Source of the DNA: Davidsoniella eucalypti
Taxonomy: Eukaryota > Ascomycota > Sordariomycetes > Microascales > Ceratocystidaceae
DNA length: 64,000 nucleotides
Direction of reading: 5' to 3'
Assembly: GCA_004009845.1 (NCBI GenBank)
Contig: RMBW01000054.1
Span: 124,001-188,000 of the forward strand
Shown here piece after piece: positions 56,680 to 64,000 of this stretch (position 1 is its first letter; each line of letters opens with the position of its first letter). Made by a program: the position numbers and the translations under genes. The notes under the pieces are model-generated. The model made no database searches and had not been told where the DNA came from. It was given only the letters and a program-made list of their open reading frames with translations.

Positions 56680-59600
56680 ATGGCCTTCCCATACGCGACT
56701 CCGGCGCGGCCTGTGCCAGGCGCTTTTCTATCTACGCCAGCCCTAGCCGGAAAGCTTCAGCCCCAGGCTCCCGATACGGTGCGCCGTAGACTCTTCGTCG
56801 ATGACAAGTCTCGGGGAACTTCTAATACCGCCGTGGCAGCTCCCGTCATATCCAGCTCTCTACGGTCTGCCGTTGCTCCTGCTGTGCCCGAGCAGAGACT
56901 GGGCTTCACGACATCGGCTGCTGCCAACTTGACCTCTAATGGCCTGGTCGCTGGTAGTCTCATTCCTCCACCAGAAGAGCTTTCTCCGGCGGCTCGTGCT
57001 GCTAAGCAAATCAACCAGATCCTGCAGGCAGACCAAAACTTCCCAGATCTCGATTCATACTGTCGCCGTAAGCTACTATTACTACCGTATCGACCACTAT
57101 GAATACAACTTGTACTAACAGCCTACTTACAAACAGAGGGCGCATCATCGGACTACAGCCTTGATTACGACGGCTCGGCCTGGGCTCCGTTCCAGAAGAC
57201 TCAGATGTACCCCATCCCCGAGGAAGTCTTTAACCACTACGACTCGAGCAACCTCCAGACCATGATGGGCTTGTTTGCTGATATCAACCATGCGTGGGTT
57301 GTCATTGACAACGCTATCTTCTTGTGGGACTATACTCATGCGTCACCCGAGCTCATTGGCTTTGAAGACCAACCACATTCGATTCAGGCCGTCGCCATCG
57401 TAGCTCCCAAACCAGGTATCTTTGTTGCGACTATCACTCACATCCTGGTGGTCGCCACTTCGAGCGAGATGATTCTTTTGGGCGTTTCAGCCGAGACTAC
57501 TCCTGCGGGCACCAAGTCTGTGTCTTTGTACCAAACTAAGATGACTCTGCCGCTTCGCGGACTTGATGTCCGCCTGATTACCGGCTCGGCAAGCGGTCGT
57601 ATTTTCTTTGGAGGTGCTACTGACATCGACATTTTCGAACTTTACTACCAGCAAGAAGAGCGGTGGTTTTCTAACCGGTGTGGCAAGATCAACCACACAA
57701 ACCCTGGCTGGGCTGCCGTTGTGACTATTCAGACTGGCCTGTTTGGATCCAAAGCTCCAGAACACCTCACAAACCTCGCCATCGACGACTCTCGCAATCT
57801 TCTATACACGCTGTCATCGCGGTCTACGATCCGGACTTACCACATGGAGGCGCCTAACAGACTCTCTAAGGTGATAGAAAAGGAAAAGACGCACTGCTTA
57901 CGTGATATCACGCACATGATCAACACATCATCTCTACTGAACGACCGAATGGACATTGTTTCTATCAGTCCCATCTCTGCCAACGAAGCTTCTAAACTGC
58001 ATCTGATGGCCCTTACAAGCACTGGCTGCCGGCTGTTTTTGAGCGCAACTAGCGCTGCATCTTACATGGCCTCGGCTATCTCTAATCTGGCGCCTCAAAG
58101 CATGCAGGTTCAGTTTATCAAGTTTCCACCTTCCAACAAACCTTCTCGCACAAACCCAAGTGGTGTCGATCTAGACTCTACTAATCTATCTAGAAGTAGA
58201 ATGGGTGCCAGATACGCTCCCGGTTACTTCTTGGATTTTGTTGCAAAGGACACTTATCCTAACATGGATCTACTATTCATTTCTGCTCCTGAGACTGGCC
58301 GCATTAAGGCTACACCTGCGACAACACCGCTTCGTTACTACGAACAAGCTAATTGGATTGAGATTGGCGGTAAAGTTGAAGCCGTAGGACTTGTTAGCAA
58401 GCCTTTTGCGGCGTCGAAGCAACCAATTGGTTTTGGCAATGAGCTTGCCGTTCAATTTGACCAGCCACACAGTGAGTTTGCCATCTTGACCAACACTGGT
58501 ATCCATGTGGTAAAGCGTCGGAAACTCGTTGATATCTTTTCCGCTGCTATTCGTGCGTCAGTTGGCGATGAAGGTCTTGAGCTTGAGACTAAGAAGTTCA
58601 TTAAGCTATATGGAAATGTAGAGACCATATCTGCTGCGCTTGCTGTTGCTTGTGGTCAGGGTAGTGATATCTCTAGGCCTGGAGTTGCCCGTGCCATTGA
58701 TCAGTCTACCGAAGACAAGGCCCGTAAGGTCTTTGTAGATTACGGAGGCCATCCTATTATGACAGAGGCTGATGGAACACCACTAAGTACTGCTTCAGCC
58801 GTTCTCTCTGCCCGCTATGATGGTCTTTCTTTGTATCTTGGTCGCCTGATCCGCTCGTTATGGAAATCGACCATAGTTTCTGTGGCCTCTTCTCCTGCTG
58901 GTTCAGCAATCGTGTCTTCAACCATCCCAACATCTAAGCTTCAAAGTGTCCAGGCCAGCTTAGAACGCCTCAGAAAGTTCCTTGATGCCAACCGCCCTTT
59001 CATCCAGGGTCTCTCGGGACCTTCTGATCTACAGAGAGCAACTAGTAAGCAGGAAGAGCTCGCTCTCCAAGCCGAGCACCAAGCTTTACATGCACTAGAG
59101 AAATTAATGGAGAGTATCTCGGAGGGTATCTCTTTTGTGCAAATGCTATTTGACGAGCGTGTGAGTGACATCTACGCTCGTTTGGATGACACAACTAGAG
59201 CCGCCCTTAAGGTTCTGACGTATGAGAAGTTATTCTCTGAGGCATCCGGCAAGGATGTTGCTAAGGTGTTGGTTAAGGCTATTGTTAATCGCAATATTGA
59301 TAACGGCTCCAACGTCGAAACCGTCGCTGATGCTCTTAGAAGACGTTGCGGTAGCTTCTGTAGCCCCGATGATGCTGTCATTTTTAAGGCACAGGAGCAA
59401 CTGAAGCGTGCCTCTGAACAGCACCATAGCAGTAATGCTGCTCGCAATCTCTTGCTCGAAAGCTTGAAACTCTTCGAGCGTGTTGCTGGCAACCTGTCGT
59501 TTGGCAACCTTGAACTTGCAGTTACTCACTACATTGATATGAGATATTATGCTGGTGCTATCCGGCTATGCTTGGCAGTGGCACGAGAGAAGGACCGTGG

Positions 59601-61072
59601 AAACACTGTCCTATCTTGGATTAACGAAGGCAAGCCAGCGACAGACAACCGGGCGGAACTATTTATAGAGCGAAAGAGGTGCTATGACTTGATACACCGC
59701 ATACTAGAACAGCTCGATATCGAAAGTAGCCGTGAGCCCGAGACTATCGATGGCCGATTGACGCTCACTGCGACTAAGAGAATGGAGGCATATGACATTG
59801 TGAACAGTTCCCCCGACGAGGTGTTCCACTTTGATCTGTACGAATGGTATATTTCTCAGGGATGGACTGATCGTCTACTTGCTATTGACTCGCCACATGT
59901 TATTACCTTCTTGAAGAGTCTGTCAAGTGCTGACGTACAGCATTCCGAGCTTCTATGCCGTTTCTACACACACCGTAGTCAATTCTACGACGCAGCACGA
60001 GTGCAATACGATCTTGCTATGTCAGACTTCAATATTGGCATTAAGGAGCGTATTGTTTTGCTGAGCCACGCCAAGTCTAATGTCAACGTTCCCAGCGCTG
60101 GAGTCGCGCGGCAAGAAAAGCAATACCTTGAGCATGGCATCAGCGAGCACCTGGAAGTTGCACACATTCAAGACGATCTATTGGATCGCCTCAGAGCCGA
60201 TGGTAGACTTCCTACTGAGCGTATTATCGAGTGCGAAGAGCAATTGGACAATAAGATCTGTGACCTAACTACAGTAAGTCAAATAATGCCTTTTTGCCAC
60301 CGTCAAAACACAATTACATAGAAAGCCTTAGCTAACTCTATGGCCAATCTAGCTTTACAACGAGTACGCCGACCAGGCTTCATACTTTGACTTGTGCCTT
60401 CTGATATATCATGCTGCCGACTACCGCAACGCCACCACTATCCTTAGCACATGGCAGGGTCTTATTCAGCAAACACATGAAGATGCTATCGTAAGAATGA
60501 ACGAAGGCGTGGCCAACGCCCCACAGCCTTACGAATCGGTCACGGCACGCATTCAAGAAATTGCGCATCGGACGTCGTGTGATTCGTTCATCTTCCCTAT
60601 CAGCCAACTATTGCCAGAGCTTTGCCAGTACGCTGTTGCAAACGAGCAGGATGTTAGCATTGGTGCGGATCCTGCTTGGCCAGTACAACTCTTCCTTTCT
60701 ATTGGCATTTCACATGAGATGATTACCCGTATTCTTGAGCATGTGTTCGACACTCAAGATTTTGGCTTCACCGGTAGTCTACGCCCCCGTCTTGTTGAGC
60801 TCATTGTGTACGTTGTTGATGGCTGGGCACGCGAAGCCCGTCGCCGCGGTGCTGGCAATAACGCCGGCCGTGGATCTTCCCTAGGACCCAGTGTCCGCGA
60901 CTTGCTGGAACGTTGCGAGAACGAGCTGCCTCCTCCAGGCCATGGTAACAACCCTGGCGGTAGAGATATCAACGAAGTACGGCGGATGATGCACAGCACG
61001 AAGCGTGAGGTCGCGAGTGTTCTTGAGCGGGCAATGGGTGGCAGTGTGCTTGGAAGCATGCGGTTTGCTTGA
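56680..61072 (+). CDS. nup170: Nucleoporin Nup155/Nup170 family
   Basis: Exons 56680-57067, 57137-60273 and 60353-61072 give 1414 residues, normal for the family. Introns have donors GTAAGC and GTAAGT and acceptors ACAG and CTAG. After a Pro/Ala-rich N-terminus (1-110), the landmark SSDYSLDYDG...WAPFQKTQMYPIPEEVF opens the beta-propeller (about 130-560; WVVIDNAIFLWDY is a blade). The rest is an alpha-solenoid to the C-terminus. Nup155/170 proteins are structural parts of the inner ring of the nuclear pore and bind membrane through the propeller. The start at 56680 is chosen because it begins MAFPYATPARP, with no better ATG upstream in frame. Confidence 0.95.
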
Positions 61073-62682
61073 GCAATATCATTGGTCCATAGCTGTATGA
61101 ATGCGGTGTATGGTTCAATCTGCCTGAATTGCATATTGAGGTCCATCACCCATGCCATGGGATCAACATTCATTTTTGTAGCGAGAGGTGCAACGTCAGA
61201 CTTATATGGGGGCGATTTTCCTTTCCTGGACAGCAGGCTTTTTACGGTGTACAATAGTGCGGTGCATATTCGAATTCTGGGACATCCTTTATTCAAATGT
61301 CTTATTCTTTTCTTCTTTTTCTTTTCCGTTGTTTTCGTTTCTCTTATTTTGTCTAGAACGCCCGAAGAAAGAGGAAGTGGAGTTAGTCATTAGTCTTTAT
61401 TCCTTCTTATCTATCTTAGTTGAATCATCATGCTCTCTTTGTTTTTCTAATTATATATCAGTAAAAGTTTCAATAAGCTCGCTCAAATCTATATTGTATT
61501 TATCAAATTGCAATTGCAATTGCTATGTATCATAAACTGTATACTAAGCATTTGTTTTTGTTTTTTTATGTAGCGCTGTATTTGGTATTTTCGCAAAATT
61601 GCCTTAATTTGGTATTTCATGGACTATATTGTAGATTTTAATTGTGAAGTAAAACAGTATTAGAATATCCAATAGTCAATTCAAGTTCGACATGATATTT
61701 TTATACATAAATCGTCTCTCATCCATGAGTTTTGAATCAAGTTTTCATTCTTCTTCTCTTTAAGGAGGCTTACGCTCCTTTATTTTGTTTCTCTTCTTCT
61801 TCTTCATACCTTTCTTTCCATCTGCGATGCAGTCTATTCAAATATTGATTTAACCTGCCCTAATTTTACACCAAAAAAACCTAACGCAGTATCAGTTTCA
61901 GAGACATGACGTCTGAAGAAGCCAAGTTAGGATAACTATGAAAAAAGAAGAAAAAAGACATGTCAGGATTTCCCAGTAGCATGACTTGATGTTGACTTCA
62001 GGTGTCCTGACGTCGTTGTAATTTTAATTTTTGTTTTTCATTTCTCTTATATCACATAATGAGCCTCACACTCAACATGATCATGAGCTGGAATCTGATC
62101 ACTCGTCGTTCTTTCCCATTATATATAAGAACTCTGTACAGAGCCACCACTCGCTATATATATTTTCTTGTGTTATCTCTTATACATTCTCGATTCTCGG
62201 TTTTCTTTTCTCTTCGTTTCGGTATCCTTTAGATGTCTTATTGCTTTTCTTGTTTGAATTTGCTGCGTTAGATCGCAATTTGAGCCCTAGAGATAGTGCA
62301 ATATCTTTTAGCGGCATGATTCGCTAGATCGCGCTTCAAGTTTCCTAGTAAGTTTTCCGCAGATTTCTTCGCATAACGTTTAAAGTTTTCTAACCTTGCA
62401 ATCAACTTAGAATTTTATATCGCGAGATATTGGGCTAAATACACAAATCATATAGTTCAAGTCCCAGAATACAATACATATCTCCTATCAATGTGTTTAT
62501 TCAGCACCAAGCTATTTAGAACTCGGTGAAAGCGCCTGATGAATGTAGATATCTATGACAGTAAAGTTAAACGGCGCTTCTATCGTACATGGAAGTCTCC
62601 ACCTGTGCCAAATACATCAAGGCGCCTTTGCAGGAAACATTCCTCAGAGTGTAAAACAGGGAGTCTGATAATAGAGCATGAC
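61073..62682. other. T-rich intergenic (1.6 kb)
   Basis: T-rich sequence on the plus strand between two converging genes. The short frames present are dominated by Phe/Ser/Leu from pyrimidine tracts, and none is recognised. Confidence 0.55.
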
Positions 62683-63403
62683 TCAAATGTTCTTCTTCTC
62701 TGTAGAAGTAGCAATTACTAGCCGCAGCCGTTGATGCAGCCGAGTAAACATATCCACGGCCATAACTCCAGCTAGAGTATTAAGTCTGTTAGTGTGCCAT
62801 AACTGGATATAACACTAGTAAAGCAACACATGCCATCCGAATTTGACTTACGTAGTAAAAAGAAGGGTCCATAGATGAGACCCATGAACTCTAACTTCTG
62901 GGAGTCACTATAAACCAAAGGGTCCCAGTAGAGCACATCCCAAACACAGGTCAACGTAGTGAGCGCAAATCCCAGACTGAAAACTAGGGCGTGTAGTTCC
63001 GTGGGTCCGGTCGTCACCGGTTCATTTATGAACTTGTAAAGAAGGTAAGAAGCGGCGGGAAACTGATAAAAGACCTCGATGTAGGTGAACAAATCAAACC
63101 AAGAAGGGTGGGGTAGAGTGAAGTAGGGGTCATTGTAGGTGTCGATGTAGAACTGGCGTATAGAACCCAGGAAAGATAATGGCGAATCGGGAGTCTTCCA
63201 CAGCCATGCTGGGTAGAATGGCACCAAATCAACGACTAGAATCCAAGGTCAGCAAAAGACGTTGTGATTTAGGTAGACAGTGTAGGTGTTTCTCTAAAAG
63301 GGGTGCTGTGCTAAGAATAGGAGGGGGTATCATTACGAATCATAGAGACCACTGCGATAGCAAGGAACGCAATGTAAACATAATCAAGGCCACGACGTGT
63401 CAT
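62683..63403 (-). CDS. TMEM97/sigma-2 receptor-like EXPERA membrane protein
   Basis: Three exons, 63337-63403, 62852-63235 and 62683-62771, give 179 residues. Splicing joins VVSMI to LVDLVPFYPAWLW and GPFFLL to PGVMAVDMFTRL, both conserved in the family. Four membrane helices and the EXPERA fold are expected; polar residues inside the membrane (DLVPFYP, WFDLFTYIEVFYQFP) match TMEM97-like fungal proteins. The C-terminus has lysines (EKKNI) that may act in ER retrieval. Animal TMEM97 binds sterols and helps control cholesterol traffic; the fungal role is not established. Confidence 0.88.
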
Positions 63404-63698
63404 CTCAGTTATGGTATTTGAGGGCTAGCCGGAGTTTTTTGGAATTCAAAGTGAAAATGTAAAATACAGAATATAGAGGTGCTCGAAATATGCCTATTCG
63501 TTCGGCAATAAGCTGAGCTGGCTGTCATTAATTGACTGATATAATCGGCTAAATTTGAATGGTTGTTGAAAGTGGGGCGGCGAGTGCATATTGCATAGCC
63601 TGAAATTCATGCACTTTACGGCTAAATACACTACCTAATAATCCCCAAAACCATCCTTTCCTAGTTCGGATCGGCCTCAAGGAGTCTCCAAAACATAG

Positions 63699-64000
63699 CT
63701 ACTCGTTACTACTCCTATCCCCTCCGCCAGAAGATTGCAAGGTTTGGCTGCCGCTCTCTTCGTGGTGTGCCGAGGGCTTCTCTTCGTCTTGAGCCCGAGG
63801 ACGTAGCAGTTCTCCATGTTTACCGTAACTGTGCGGTTCTTTCCGGGCTACGTGGACAACATCCAGACAGCCCGATACACCGCCTTTAGCCTTCTGGAAG
63901 ATATGGTCCATTTCCTCCAAGGATCTGTACGCTGTCTCAGGGAAGAAGAAGTATACGCACGGCACAATTAGGGCGTTAATCACGGCGAAGATAAGGTAGG
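63699..64000 (-). CDS. MFS sugar transporter, C-terminal part (cut by the window edge)
   Basis: The frame is open to the right edge, so the N-terminal part lies beyond 64000. The visible part starts within the last membrane helix (YLIFAVINALIVPCVYFFF), followed by PETAYRSLEEMDHIF, the sugar-porter signature after helix 12. A hydrophilic cytosolic tail rich in Glu, Ser and Gly ends at TAG (63699-63701). The substrate cannot be told from this end of the protein. Confidence 0.88.
   Translation of the reverse strand, partial: YLIFAVINALIVPCVYFFFPETAYRSLEEMDHIFQKAKGGVSGCLDVVHVARKEPHSYGKHGELLRPRAQDEEKPSAHHEESGSQTLQSSGGGDRSSNE

Overview
This window is nuclear DNA of a filamentous ascomycete, most likely Pezizomycotina. 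The reasons are short spliceosomal introns (mostly 50-180 nt) with GTAAGT/GTATGT donors and TACTAAC- or CTAAC-like branch points, tRNA genes with 18-19 nt introns, fungal families (FunK1 kinase, Ada2, Med7, Erg28, an IQ-motif protein of Pezizomycotina type) and a ferrichrome-type siderophore locus. The species cannot be named from the sequence. All gene models were built by eye by joining reading frames across splice sites, and no transcript supports them.

Left part (1-15 kb). There is an F-box protein (795-1801), a GC-rich island with a 27-bp tandem repeat next to an intron-containing tRNA-Val(AAC) (2792-2884), and a divergent pair made of a ZNF830-like zinc-finger protein and Mediator subunit Med7. 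A small cysteine-rich ORF lies at 5533-5700. A decayed IQ-motif gene (about 6340-7700) carries at least four frameshifts and a stop. A FunK1 protein kinase (8974-11208) sits alone in an AT-rich, gene-poor tract.

Centre (15-44 kb). A secreted pepsin-like protease is followed by the main feature: sidA (L-ornithine N5-monooxygenase, minus strand, 17251-18923) and a 4972-residue ferrichrome-type NRPS (plus strand, 28330-43503). They are divergent across 9.4 kb with no convincing gene. That gap holds seven exact copies of ATCWGATAA, the site bound by fungal iron-responsive GATA repressors (SreA/SRE type), two of them forming a 19-bp palindrome. SidA would make N5-hydroxyornithine, which is acylated by an enzyme not seen here and then used by the NRPS. 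The NRPS reads A-T-C, A-T-C, T-C, A-T-C, T-C, T-C, with a spliced leader and a 19-codon upstream ORF. A tRNA-Gln(TTG) lies just after it.

Right part (44-64 kb). Housekeeping genes follow: an HD-domain 5'-nucleotidase-like protein, a Cdc25-like rhodanese, ADA2, galactose-1-phosphate uridylyltransferase, ERG28 divergent from a very-long-chain 3-oxoacyl-CoA reductase, nucleoporin Nup155/170, a TMEM97-like EXPERA protein, and the C-terminal end of an MFS sugar transporter cut by the window edge.
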